This document shows, one piece after another, positions 1 through 8,717 of a DNA stretch of 64,000 nt. Within the stretch, counting starts at the first letter, position 1, and every line of letters begins with the position of its first letter. Location of the stretch: assembly GCA_963849955.1 (NCBI GenBank), contig CAWKJU010000005.1, positions 38,504-102,503 on the forward strand. The letters run 5' to 3'. Made by a program: the position numbers and the translations under genes. Origin of the DNA: CAWFGW01 sp963849955. GTDB taxonomy: Bacteria > Bacteroidota > Bacteroidia > Cytophagales > JAAEPT01. The notes beneath the pieces were generated by a model, which was not told the DNA's origin, did no database searches, and saw only the letters and a list, made by a program, of their open reading frames with translations.

Positions 1-93
1 TTCAAAAAGTTATTATTCCATTCGTTTACAGAACAAATAAGTATAAATTTACCATTATAAGTTGATGGTCGACCATATACGGATTAAGCCACT

Positions 94-1527
94 ATGTTAT
101 TTAACTCACTAGATTACTTGATTTTTCTACCAATAGTATTTGTAATCTATTGGTATGTATTGAATAAAAGTCTGAACCTGCAAAATGCGTTTTTGTTAGG
201 TGCGAGTTATTTTTTTTATGGTTGGTGGGATTGGCGGTTTCTATTTTTAATCGCATTTAGTTCTTTGTTGGATTATACCTTAGGGCTACAAATAGGAAAA
301 TCTGAAACGCAGAAGCAGAAAAAAATATACCTAGGGATAAGTTTAGTAGCAAATTTAGGGTTGCTTGGGTTTTTTAAATATTGTAATTTCTTTATAGAGT
401 CATTTGTTGAGGCATTTACAATGATGGGGCATACGCCAAATGTTTCTACACTTTACATCGTATTACCTGTAGGTATCAGTTTTTATACCTTTCAGACCTT
501 GAGTTACACTATTGATGTTTATCGTGGAAATTTAAAACCAACTAATGATCTTTTAAAGTTTCTGACTTTTGTTAGTTTTTTCCCACAGTTAGTTGCTGGA
601 CCGATTGAGCGAGCCACAAACCTTTTACCTCAGTTTGATAAACAACGTGTTTTTGATTATCAAAAAGCTAAAAGCGGTATGTTGATGATTGTTTGGGGTT
701 TATTTAAAAAAGTGGTAATTGCGGACAATTGTGCCGTGTATGTAAATGATATTTTTGATCATCATGAGACGTTACCGGGCAGTGTCTTGTTTATTGGACT
801 TTCTTACTTTGCTATTCAAATCTATTGTGATTTCTCTGGTTACTCCGACATAGCAATAGGTTCAGCACGGCTTCTGGGGTTTGATTTAATGCGTAACTTT
901 AATTACCCCTACTTTGCTAGAGATATGGCAGAGCATTGGCGAAGGTGGCATATTTCACTTTCTACATGGTTTAAGGATTATTTATATATCCCCTTAGGTG
1001 GGAGTAGAGGGGGTAAATGGATGATTATTAGAAACACGATAATCATTTTTACGATTAGTGGGTTTTGGCATGGTGCAGACTGGACATATGTGATTTGGGG
1101 TTTTGTAAATGGTCTTTACTTTTTACCCTTAATTTTGACAGGAATACATAGAAACCACATGGGAGAAGTTGCAGAAGGTAGACTCTTTCCTTCAGTGAAA
1201 GAAGCCTTGTTGATTTTCAGTACGTTTGTACTCAAAACATTTACCTATGTGTTTTTCAGAGCGGAGAACATGACCCAATCTTGGTCTTATATGAAAGGCT
1301 TGTTTTCGTGGTCGATGTTTCAAATACCGAGTTATTCTTACTTAATTCACTTTCAATTAATAGGTGTGATGTTATTGTTTGAGTGGGTTCAGCGAACAAA
1401 GGAGTGCCCGCTTTATCTGGATAAAATACCGATGATACCTCGTTATGCAATTTATAATTTATTCATATTAAGTATCATTTATTTACAGCCTGATTACGAT
1501 GTGCCATTTATCTATTTCCAGTTTTAA
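94..1527 (+). CDS. MBOAT family O-acyltransferase (AlgI-like)
   Basis: A 477-residue polytopic membrane protein of the AlgI/DltB MBOAT family, which moves acyl groups (usually acetyl) across the inner membrane onto polysaccharides. The family core is visible as EHWRRWHISLSTWF near residue 280, followed by the catalytic-His segment GFWHGADW near residue 326; hydrophobic segments cover most of the rest. Full length for the family. The next gene starts one base after its stop and encodes an SGNH-like protein, the usual partner that completes acyl transfer in the periplasm. Substrate is inferred to be the exopolysaccharide made by the genes that follow. Confidence 0.93.
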   Translation: MLFNSLDYLIFLPIVFVIYWYVLNKSLNLQNAFLLGASYFFYGWWDWRFLFLIAFSSLLDYTLGLQIGKSETQKQKKIYLGISLVANLGLLGFFKYCNFFIESFVEAFTMMGHTPNVSTLYIVLPVGISFYTFQTLSYTIDVYRGNLKPTNDLLKFLTFVSFFPQLVAGPIERATNLLPQFDKQRVFDYQKAKSGMLMIVWGLFKKVVIADNCAVYVNDIFDHHETLPGSVLFIGLSYFAIQIYCDFSGYSDIAIGSARLLGFDLMRNFNYPYFARDMAEHWRRWHISLSTWFKDYLYIPLGGSRGGKWMIIRNTIIIFTISGFWHGADWTYVIWGFVNGLYFLPLILTGIHRNHMGEVAEGRLFPSVKEALLIFSTFVLKTFTYVFFRAENMTQSWSYMKGLFSWSMFQIPSYSYLIHFQLIGVMLLFEWVQRTKECPLYLDKIPMIPRYAIYNLFILSIIYLQPDYDVPFIYFQF

Positions 1528-1528
1528 T

Positions 1529-2518
1529 ATGAAGCGGTTTTGGATAAAAATATTGCTAATCACAAGTCCTTTTTTAATTGGATTTTTCTCCGTTATAATT
1601 ACGGATCCTTATAAGTTATTGTATCATTACGAAAACTATTCATACAATACCTTTCCAGTAAATAGGGATTTTATTAGTACTGAATACTTTATTGAGCATA
1701 ATCCAAAATACCATTATGATGCCTTCATTTTTGGTAATTCTAGATCTTCAGCATTTCATACCACTGATTGGATAAATTATATTGATGAACCTGTTTCACC
1801 ATATCATTTTGACGCTTCCGCTGAATCATTATTTGGCATTAACCGAAAATGTGTTTATTTGGATAGTGTGGGGTCGCCTATTAAGTATGCCATAATTTTA
1901 TTGGATACAGAAACTTTAATGCAAGTTCGCAATCGTGATTACCATGTTTTTACAAAGCATTATAAGTTAACAGGACAATCTAAATTAGATTTCTATATGA
2001 TGTTTTTTAAATCAATGTCACATAAACACTTTTTTAAATTTTACATCGATTATTTATTAGGGGGTGCAATCACTGATATGGCACAACGAATGCCAAGAGA
2101 TATGGCTTGTGTTCCTATTACAAATGACTATGTGTTTTCTGGGTGTGAAGAAGCTTTAAAAATTGGTGAAGACAAATATTTCAGTATGTATGATACCTAT
2201 TTCAAAAAAAGACCTACCACAGAAGAAACAAGTGAACAGGTGATTTTTGAAAAACAAAAGGTTCTTTTAGAAGAGATTAAAAATATATTTGATAAGAAAG
2301 AGACTAATTATCAGATAATTATAAGCCCATCGTATTCTCAAAAGGCCTTTAATTCCTTAGATTACAGCTATCTAACTTCTCTGTTTGGAAAAGAATATGT
2401 ACATGATTTTTCAGGGAAAAACGAATTTACTAATGATATCCGAAACTATTATGATGGCTCGCATTATCGACCATCGGTGGGGAAAGCTATTTTAGAAAAA
2501 ATTTATACAAACAAATAG
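1529..2518 (+). CDS. SGNH-hydrolase-like protein, MBOAT partner
   Basis: About 329 residues with one N-terminal membrane anchor (MKRFWIKILLITSPFLIGFF), then an extracytoplasmic domain. A GNSRS motif (Ser near residue 71) and a C-terminal DGSHY (Asp near 309, His near 312) form a plausible Ser-Asp-His triad of the SGNH/AlgJ-AlgX type. I chose the ATG at 1529, one base after the MBOAT stop, because it places the hydrophobic anchor at the very N-terminus; an in-frame ATG at 1499 would overlap the MBOAT gene by 29 bases. Likely takes acyl groups from the MBOAT protein and places them on a glycan; the exact reaction is inference. Confidence 0.75.
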   Translation: MKRFWIKILLITSPFLIGFFSVIITDPYKLLYHYENYSYNTFPVNRDFISTEYFIEHNPKYHYDAFIFGNSRSSAFHTTDWINYIDEPVSPYHFDASAESLFGINRKCVYLDSVGSPIKYAIILLDTETLMQVRNRDYHVFTKHYKLTGQSKLDFYMMFFKSMSHKHFFKFYIDYLLGGAITDMAQRMPRDMACVPITNDYVFSGCEEALKIGEDKYFSMYDTYFKKRPTTEETSEQVIFEKQKVLLEEIKNIFDKKETNYQIIISPSYSQKAFNSLDYSYLTSLFGKEYVHDFSGKNEFTNDIRNYYDGSHYRPSVGKAILEKIYTNK

Positions 2519-2597
2519 CACTGAAAATTGAATTTAGTTCTGAAAATAAATACCTTAACACCAAATATTGAGTGTGTTACTAATAAAAAAAATCCCC

Positions 2598-4316
2598 ATG
2601 AAAAAACCACTACTTTATTTAATGTTATTAATTGCAAGTGCTGTTTTCTCCCAAAATTGTGGGTGTGATCACACGCTTACTAAATCTGGTATAATCAGTG
2701 CTGATGACGATGTTTTTGTAACCAAACCAAAGGCTGGCGATGTTATTTGTATACAAGCAGGTAATTACGGGTATTTTCGTTTTTTTGATTTTGTTGGAGA
2801 GAAGGGTAACCCAATAGTTTTCAAAAACTGTGGAGGCAAAGTAGTTATCTCGGATAACACCTATACAGGTATTCAATTTAGAAAATCTAAGTATATTGTT
2901 ATTGATGGTTCGGGTTCAAATCAGCATGAATATGGAATAAAGATTGCCAAAGCAAAATCAGCAGGAGTGAGTATTTCAGATTTTTCATCCGATACTGAAA
3001 TACATCACCTAGAAATTACGAATACTGGTTTCGCCTGCATAGTGGCAAAAACAGATCCTGATTGTTTTGATGAGAGTGCTTGGAGGGGTAATTTTGTAAT
3101 GGAAAATTTACACTTTCACCATAACTATTTGCATGATAATAAGGAAGGTGAGGGGTTTTATATAGGGTATACGAGCAACTATGAGTTAGGAAAAGCGGTC
3201 AAATGCCAATTAATTGACCCAGTGACAAATGAAGTCATTGATTTTGAAAAGGTACTTTTTGGACATCTTATAAAAAACGTAGAGCTTGATCACAACAAAT
3301 TTGTTAATATAGCTTGGGATGGATTACAAATATCTCAAGCCACAGAAGGGGTAAAGGTTCATGATAATTACTTGGAAAACTATGGGATTTTGACAGATAG
3401 ACCCGATCAAAGACAGGGAATTGCCATTGGCTCAGGTACAAGTGGTGAGATTTATAGCAATTTAATTGTGGGAGGGGTAAGTCATGGAATATCGAACTTT
3501 GGACTAGGTCCAATATACATCTTTAACAACATCATTATCAATTCAGGTGAAAGAGGAATTTATTGTGATCAACAAAGCTCAATTGCACCTGGCAATGGGT
3601 ATTACATTGCTAATAACACAATAGTGCGGCCAGCGTTGAATGGTATTTTCTATAATAATGGAGTTAATCTGTTAACGAGTCCATTTGTATGTTATAACAA
3701 TCTAATTGTAGATCCAGGTATTTATGAAACTGAACTCGCTGCAAACTATTGGGCAGATCCCAAAAAACAGTCTTATATTGGTTTTAAGACGAAAGAATCT
3801 TTTGCACTTGCAGAAAACACCTTAAAAAATAATATCTATATATTGGATATCGATGATGTTAAGTTTGTTGATCCTGATTTTGGTTCTTGGGGGCTAGCAA
3901 AAGGTTCGATAGCGATTGATTCAGGCTTAACGCAGGAAGTGATAGATGTTTTTGGATATGATACGGATTTTAGTGGTTTTAAACGAACGGGAAACTTTGA
4001 TGTAGGAGCATTTGAATATGGTAATCCAGTTGGCATAGAAGATTTGAAAAGTTCATCAGAAAAAATTTCTGTATATCCAAATCCAGTAAAAAAAGGAAAT
4101 GAATTTGAATTAAGTTTAGATACACCTCAATCTGGAAAGTTCCAAGTGAGTTTAATATCTTTCCTGGGAAAGGAAAATATTACTTTGTTCGACTCCCTGT
4201 ATTTAAACGAGGGTAGCCAAAAATTGAAAGTTGATACTAAATTACCTTCTGGAATGTATCTATTAAAAGTCGTTGGAGATGGATACTTCGAAGTAACTAA
4301 ACTTCAAATTAAATAA
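2598..4316 (+). CDS. Secreted parallel beta-helix protein with T9SS sorting domain
   Basis: About 572 residues: signal peptide (MKKPLLYLMLLIASAVFSQ), Cys-rich start (NCGCDH), then a right-handed parallel beta-helix rich in H..N/NN turns (HHLEITN, HHNYLHDN, DHNKFVN), a linker, and a C-terminal T9SS type A domain beginning SVYPNPVKK and ending in KLQIK. Beta-helix proteins of this shape are often polysaccharide lyases, C5-epimerases or binding proteins; no catalytic motif is clear enough to choose. An ATG 30 bases upstream (2568) is in frame, but the one used gives a clean signal peptide. Being next to acyl-transfer genes, it may act on the exported glycan. Confidence 0.82.
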   Translation: MKKPLLYLMLLIASAVFSQNCGCDHTLTKSGIISADDDVFVTKPKAGDVICIQAGNYGYFRFFDFVGEKGNPIVFKNCGGKVVISDNTYTGIQFRKSKYIVIDGSGSNQHEYGIKIAKAKSAGVSISDFSSDTEIHHLEITNTGFACIVAKTDPDCFDESAWRGNFVMENLHFHHNYLHDNKEGEGFYIGYTSNYELGKAVKCQLIDPVTNEVIDFEKVLFGHLIKNVELDHNKFVNIAWDGLQISQATEGVKVHDNYLENYGILTDRPDQRQGIAIGSGTSGEIYSNLIVGGVSHGISNFGLGPIYIFNNIIINSGERGIYCDQQSSIAPGNGYYIANNTIVRPALNGIFYNNGVNLLTSPFVCYNNLIVDPGIYETELAANYWADPKKQSYIGFKTKESFALAENTLKNNIYILDIDDVKFVDPDFGSWGLAKGSIAIDSGLTQEVIDVFGYDTDFSGFKRTGNFDVGAFEYGNPVGIEDLKSSSEKISVYPNPVKKGNEFELSLDTPQSGKFQVSLISFLGKENITLFDSLYLNEGSQKLKVDTKLPSGMYLLKVVGDGYFEVTKLQIK

Positions 4317-4323
4317 TATATCA

Positions 4324-5148
4324 GTGAACTACTTACTTAACAACCTTACAGTTGAAGAACTAATTCAACTTGGGAAAGATAATCATGACGCATATGTCAA
4401 TAACACTCCTTTTCCAAACTATAGTTTCGATGAATTATTGAATCCTGAGTTTTTGGATAAAGTCTTAGCGGAATTTCCATCCTTAGAAAATGGAGGGATT
4501 AAGTTCGATGATGCTAATCAAATTAAGTATGCATCTGTGGGCGAAAAGCAGTTTGGAGATAATACGAAAATCTTAATGCATTTTTTAAATTCTGAGCCCT
4601 TTCTAGAGTTTTTATCCAACTTAACAGGTATTCAAGATTTAATAGCAGATCCATATTTTGAAGGTGGAGGTTATCATCAAAGTAAAGCGGGAGGTATGTT
4701 GAAAATTCATGCTGATTTCAACAAAAATAGAAAATTAGGCCTAGATAGACGTATAAATGTACTAGTTTATCTCAATAAGGATTGGGATGAATCATATGGT
4801 GGACATTTTGAGTTATGGGATAAGGATATGAAAAAGTGTGAACAACGTATTTTGCCAATATTTAATCGTATGGCAATGTTTAGTACAACATCCACTTCCT
4901 ATCATGGTTTACCAGAACCGATTACATGTCCTGATGATCGATCAAGACAATCGCTAGCTTTATATTACTATACAAATGGACGCCCAGATGAAGAGGTTAT
5001 ACCTGGTAAAGAAGATCATAGAACACTATTTAAACAACGACCAGGCAAGAAGAATGAAGGAGATAAATTGTCCGTTAAAACGGTGTTAGAGGCAATAACT
5101 CCTCCAATTATTATGAACAATATAAAGAAAGCAATAAAAAAGAAATAG
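4324..5148 (+). CDS. 2OG-Fe(II) oxygenase, prolyl-4-hydroxylase-like
   Basis: 274 residues. The iron site of the double-stranded beta-helix fold is visible: HAD at residues 129-131, a distal His at 194 (SYHGLPEP), and a 2-oxoglutarate-binding Arg near 206-208. Most like COG3751 prolyl hydroxylases, cytosolic enzymes that hydroxylate proteins or small molecules using 2-oxoglutarate and O2. Starts with GTG, 7 bases after the upstream stop, so it is probably co-transcribed with the MBOAT/SGNH/beta-helix genes. Similar oxygenases occur in surface-glycan loci; substrate unknown. Confidence 0.8.
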   Translation: MNYLLNNLTVEELIQLGKDNHDAYVNNTPFPNYSFDELLNPEFLDKVLAEFPSLENGGIKFDDANQIKYASVGEKQFGDNTKILMHFLNSEPFLEFLSNLTGIQDLIADPYFEGGGYHQSKAGGMLKIHADFNKNRKLGLDRRINVLVYLNKDWDESYGGHFELWDKDMKKCEQRILPIFNRMAMFSTTSTSYHGLPEPITCPDDRSRQSLALYYYTNGRPDEEVIPGKEDHRTLFKQRPGKKNEGDKLSVKTVLEAITPPIIMNNIKKAIKKK

Positions 5149-5156
5149 TCTTGAAG

Positions 5157-5186
5157 AAAGTCATGCGATTATTCGCATGACTTTTT
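5157..5186. terminator. Bidirectional hairpin terminator
   Basis: A 12-bp stem (AAAGTCATGCGA with TCGCATGACTTT), 4-base loop, and a T run on both sides. It separates the + oxygenase gene from the convergent - TolC-like gene, whose stop codon (5169-5171) lies in the hairpin loop region. Confidence 0.85.
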
Positions 5187-5921
5187 ATATTCAAGGATTA
5201 ATACTTCGATTTTTTTTCCTAACAATGCTTCCAATTCTATTTTTGATATTTGATAATCCTTTTCAGCATTTAATGTTTTAATTTTTTGGTTGTTTACATT
5301 CGTTAACCCATCTAAATAAGCTTCATAAGAGACTTCATCATTTTTAAATTGGTTTTCAACTAATGCTAATTTTGAAGTAGCATCTTCAAGTGCTTTATTG
5401 TGTATGAGGAACACCGTTTTTAGTGATTTAAATGACATGTAGCGTATTAGAACCTCACTCCTAAGTTTGAGATTATACATTTCTTTTTCATTTTCTTTAA
5501 TATAATACTCCTCTTTCGCGATTTGTTTATTGAGTGGTTGGGTGAAAAATGTACCTAAAGTAAAACTCACACCAATGTTATATCTTGGGTAAAATAGGTT
5601 TCGTGCAACAGTTTCGTCTGGTGGGTTTATGGTAAATTCATTAAGGTTACCCCGTATCAAGAAATTGTTTAAAAAATCATAATTAGCTAATGCTTTTTCT
5701 TTTTTTGCTATAAAAATTCTACTATCAAATTGTTCTTTTTCCGGGTAGTAGTTTTGGGAGGTACTCACCAATAAATTTAAAAACTCTTCATTTTCAGGTA
5801 ATTCTGAATTTAAAAACAGAGATGTAGAGTCCGTTTTTAACTGAGCCATACCGCTTACAAAGAAGAGTGAAAAAATAATGGTGAATAAGCTAATTGGTTG
5901 AGTTTTCTGGTAGTTCATCAT
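5169..5921 (-). CDS. Half-length TolC-like outer membrane protein
   Basis: 250 residues with a signal peptide (hydrophobic stretch ending SGMAQ). One beta-strand hairpin (NYDFLNNF... YPRYNIGVSFTLGTFF) is followed by long Glu/Lys-rich helices (QIAKEEYYIKENEKEMYNLK) and a second helical pair. This is one repeat of the outer-membrane-efflux fold, where ordinary TolC has two (about 430 residues). The N-terminus overlaps the upstream polymerase gene by 32 bases in another frame, so it is the last gene of the flippase-GT4-peptide-polymerase operon. It could provide the outer-membrane exit for the polysaccharide; that role is inference. Confidence 0.7.
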   Translation of the reverse strand: MMNYQKTQPISLFTIIFSLFFVSGMAQLKTDSTSLFLNSELPENEEFLNLLVSTSQNYYPEKEQFDSRIFIAKKEKALANYDFLNNFLIRGNLNEFTINPPDETVARNLFYPRYNIGVSFTLGTFFTQPLNKQIAKEEYYIKENEKEMYNLKLRSEVLIRYMSFKSLKTVFLIHNKALEDATSKLALVENQFKNDEVSYEAYLDGLTNVNNQKIKTLNAEKDYQISKIELEALLGKKIEVLILEYKKSCE

Positions 5922-7398
5922 CTAAGTATTTTAGCTTGGTAACAAGTGCAAAAGTTGCATAAAACAATAAGTTCATTGGGCGTTGTCCCACAGCTACTTG
6001 TGCATAGTTAGCAATAGTGACAGCAAAGAAACACCCTAAATAAAGTAAATACAAGTTCTTTATGACTGAATTTTTTGATTTGAAGTAATTGTTGATGCCT
6101 ACCGCCATTACCAGGAAGTAAAGTCCATAGTCAATGATTAGACCTATCCAACCTGTTTCCATGGCTGTTTTTAGCATGCCACTATCAGGAGGAAAGCCTG
6201 CCAATGGATGATTTGGAGAAAATCGCATACCCATCGTACCTGAGGAAGCTACACCTCCTCCTATAGGGTGTTCTTGAAGAAAAGGTTGTATTTGTCGTCT
6301 ATTTTCTTCTCGCACGTTGTATGACGCATCTTCTTCTGCCGAGAAAGTTGACCGAATTCGTGTAATGGGTCCAGAATGAAAAGGCCCAAATATTACAAAT
6401 AATAATGAAACTGATAATGCAATGCTAAAGATGAGGGTGCGCTTATTGTTGGCAGTCATAAGCATGAATAGACCAAGGCCTACTGGTACCGCAGCATAGG
6501 CTGTTCTAGTTCCTGAAAACGACATGGATATGAAAATCAAGACACCTGAAACCAAAGCTAAAAGCTTCTTTTTATTACTATATGGTCCTGTCGCTAAAAT
6601 AAATGAAGCTATGCCACAATAAGCCATGAAAATACCAAATGTGGCGGCATCCGATAAAAAAGACATACGCCTGAATCTTCCCCATATGAAAACCAACTTA
6701 AATCGACCTTCTGAGCTGAATATCCATCGGTTTTCAAAATCAGCAAAGCCAAATATTTCTTGATAGATACCATATAGTGCTGCTAAGACAGCTAGTGCTA
6801 ACCAAAATTTAGTGAATAGCTTTACTGATTCTAAGCTGTTGAATGCATGCATGGAAATCACGTACATAATCACGAAACTCAAAATTCCACGAATCATAAA
6901 TGACCATCCCGAAAGGTTCAACGCATTGGGATTGAATGCTTGGAAAATAAAGTAAGCAACATATATAAAAATTCCCACCGAAATAGGATTGCCAAATTGC
7001 TTTATAGAGTTTGTTGATTTGTTTCTCTGTAATAGCAATCCGAGTGAAGAAGTGACTAAAAAAAGTTCTATTAAAACACCTGTTTGTAAATCATACATGC
7101 CCAGAACCCGGTTAACATGAAAGATGAAGTAGGAGACAAAAATACAACTTAGCATTCCAAACTGGATGTTGAGTAAACTTGCTACCACAATAGGGGTGCC
7201 TAATAAAGCAATAATAATTACTGCAGCAATTATAATCCCTGTTTTAGCAATAACTAAGGTAAAAAACAGACTGATAAATGTAATGAGGCAATAGCCAATA
7301 ATATTACCCAATTTTTCTTCAAAAATGATACGCTCTAAAAAGTTAGCTACTTGAGTAGAAAATTTCTTTTTCTTTAATATGGATACAATAGTATTCAT
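5890..7398 (-). CDS. O-antigen polymerase/ligase-like membrane protein (Wzy/WaaL type)
   Basis: 502 residues with roughly a dozen membrane segments and a large extracytoplasmic loop near residues 330-410 (RIRSTFSAEEDASYNVREEN, then NHPLAGFPPDSG), the layout of the Wzy_C/O-antigen ligase family. It joins repeat units into polymer in the periplasm or transfers them to an acceptor. ATG at 7396-7398 lies 3 bases after the stop of a 30-codon gene. Position between flippase/GT4 and the TolC-like gene supports a polymerase role; ligase cannot be excluded. Confidence 0.85.
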   Translation of the reverse strand: MNTIVSILKKKKFSTQVANFLERIIFEEKLGNIIGYCLITFISLFFTLVIAKTGIIIAAVIIIALLGTPIVVASLLNIQFGMLSCIFVSYFIFHVNRVLGMYDLQTGVLIELFLVTSSLGLLLQRNKSTNSIKQFGNPISVGIFIYVAYFIFQAFNPNALNLSGWSFMIRGILSFVIMYVISMHAFNSLESVKLFTKFWLALAVLAALYGIYQEIFGFADFENRWIFSSEGRFKLVFIWGRFRRMSFLSDAATFGIFMAYCGIASFILATGPYSNKKKLLALVSGVLIFISMSFSGTRTAYAAVPVGLGLFMLMTANNKRTLIFSIALSVSLLFVIFGPFHSGPITRIRSTFSAEEDASYNVREENRRQIQPFLQEHPIGGGVASSGTMGMRFSPNHPLAGFPPDSGMLKTAMETGWIGLIIDYGLYFLVMAVGINNYFKSKNSVIKNLYLLYLGCFFAVTIANYAQVAVGQRPMNLLFYATFALVTKLKYLDDELPENSTN

Positions 7399-7401
7399 TA
7401 A

Positions 7402-7494
7402 TTAAAAAATCAAAATCTTTAAACTGAAGACAATATATGTTCCTAAGACGAATAAGATAGAGGCTATTTGAATTATTTTTTCTAAATCAGTCAT
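7402..7494 (-). CDS. 30-residue single-pass membrane peptide in polysaccharide operon
   Basis: A short ORF encoding MTDLEKIIQIASILFVLGTY and then IVFSLKILIF. It has a charged N-terminus and one hydrophobic helix of about 20 residues. Its ATG overlaps the end of the glycosyltransferase gene by 8 bases (ATGACTGA), and its TAA stop is followed after 3 bases by the ATG of the polymerase gene, so it fills exactly the only gap in the operon. The tight coupling supports a real translated gene. No family recognised; a role as a small subunit of the polymerase or flippase is a guess. Confidence 0.6.
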   Translation of the reverse strand: MTDLEKIIQIASILFVLGTYIVFSLKILIF

Positions 7495-8713
7495 GCTTAT
7501 TGTCAATAGTTGTATGTGCTTTAACAACATTTAAGAAGCTTTCAGCTCTTGCTTCCCAATTATTTTTTGTTGCTTTTTCTATTCGGGATGATCTTAAACT
7601 AGGAGAGTTAGACGATATAGCTAAGTCAATTTTTTCGGTAAAATCTTCATGACTTTCAGCAATATAAATAACATCATTGAACTCTAAGATATCTTCAGAA
7701 AAATTTGTGGAAACAACAGGTAATCCTGCCGCTAAATATTCATTGATTTTTAAAGGATAAATACTTTTAGTCAATTTACTTAGTTTAAAAGGAATAATAG
7801 CTACGCTTGCAAATTTCATGTATTTAGGAAGCTCTTGTATGGGTTTTCCTCCTAAAAACTTCACGTTTTCCATTTCATGTAGTCCTATTGATTTATGTTC
7901 ATTGGTGTTGATAGGTCCAATAATGAGTAACAGTTTATTCGAATGTGTATCTGCTATTTTTTTTAATAAAGGAAAATCATCACGGTCTTTGATGTTGCCA
8001 ATATAGATGATAATATCTCGGATTTCATTTTTTATCTCCTCAGGCTTTTCAAAATTTTGATTGATTGTTTCTTGAAATAAACTAAAATCTGCTGCATTGG
8101 GCAAATAAGTGACTTTTTTGGCAGTTAGCTTACATTTTTTTTCTAACTCTCTTGATGTAGCAAATACTAAGTCAGCAGATTTTAATGCTCGTATTTCTTG
8201 TTCTACACCATGCTTATTGATATAAATTGCTTCACTAATGTCGTCTACCGTGTAGTAGATGTTTAGTTTAGGTGCTGGCTTTATAGTAAGTTTTTTTACA
8301 TAAAATGGATTAAATACATTTAAATAAATGTAGTCTGAGATGTTGTATTGTTTGATAACTGCTTTGACAAGGTTTGTGATAAACCAATTGTTGATACCCA
8401 TAAAAAAATCATATGTTTTACCTTGAGGTAGCCAATTAATAGGAAGCATCAGCGGTGGGGTCACACAAACTAAATTGGGGTAATCGCTTAATGGTGTTTT
8501 AAACTTGTTTTTCCCAAATAAGAGCGCATCTTTTCGTTGTTGAATTTCTGAGGAGTTATAGTTGGAAATGAAGTCTTTATAGGTAAAAGGGTTGTCGACA
8601 TAAAAAACCCTTCTGGACTTTGACAATTCTTTGGCTAAAGAATAAGTGGTAGAAGAGTAGGGGGAATCCCATCTAACGAGTCCTAAAATAATCACGTCAG
8701 TGCTTTTGTTCAT
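7487..8713 (-). CDS. Glycosyltransferase family 4 (GT-B)
   Basis: 408 residues. The C-terminal Rossmann half carries the nucleotide-sugar signature KINEYLAAGLPVVST near residues 330-345, preceded by the YIGNIKDRDDF/LLIIGP strands typical of GT4 enzymes. The N-terminal half (VIILGLVRWDSPYSSTTYSL) matches the acceptor domain. It adds a sugar to the lipid-linked repeat unit at the cytosolic face of the inner membrane. The stop overlaps the start of the 30-codon peptide gene; the start lies 4 bases after the flippase stop. Confidence 0.88.
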   Translation of the reverse strand: MNKSTDVIILGLVRWDSPYSSTTYSLAKELSKSRRVFYVDNPFTYKDFISNYNSSEIQQRKDALLFGKNKFKTPLSDYPNLVCVTPPLMLPINWLPQGKTYDFFMGINNWFITNLVKAVIKQYNISDYIYLNVFNPFYVKKLTIKPAPKLNIYYTVDDISEAIYINKHGVEQEIRALKSADLVFATSRELEKKCKLTAKKVTYLPNAADFSLFQETINQNFEKPEEIKNEIRDIIIYIGNIKDRDDFPLLKKIADTHSNKLLLIIGPINTNEHKSIGLHEMENVKFLGGKPIQELPKYMKFASVAIIPFKLSKLTKSIYPLKINEYLAAGLPVVSTNFSEDILEFNDVIYIAESHEDFTEKIDLAISSNSPSLRSSRIEKATKNNWEARAESFLNVVKAHTTIDNKHD

Positions 8714-8717
8714 TGAC

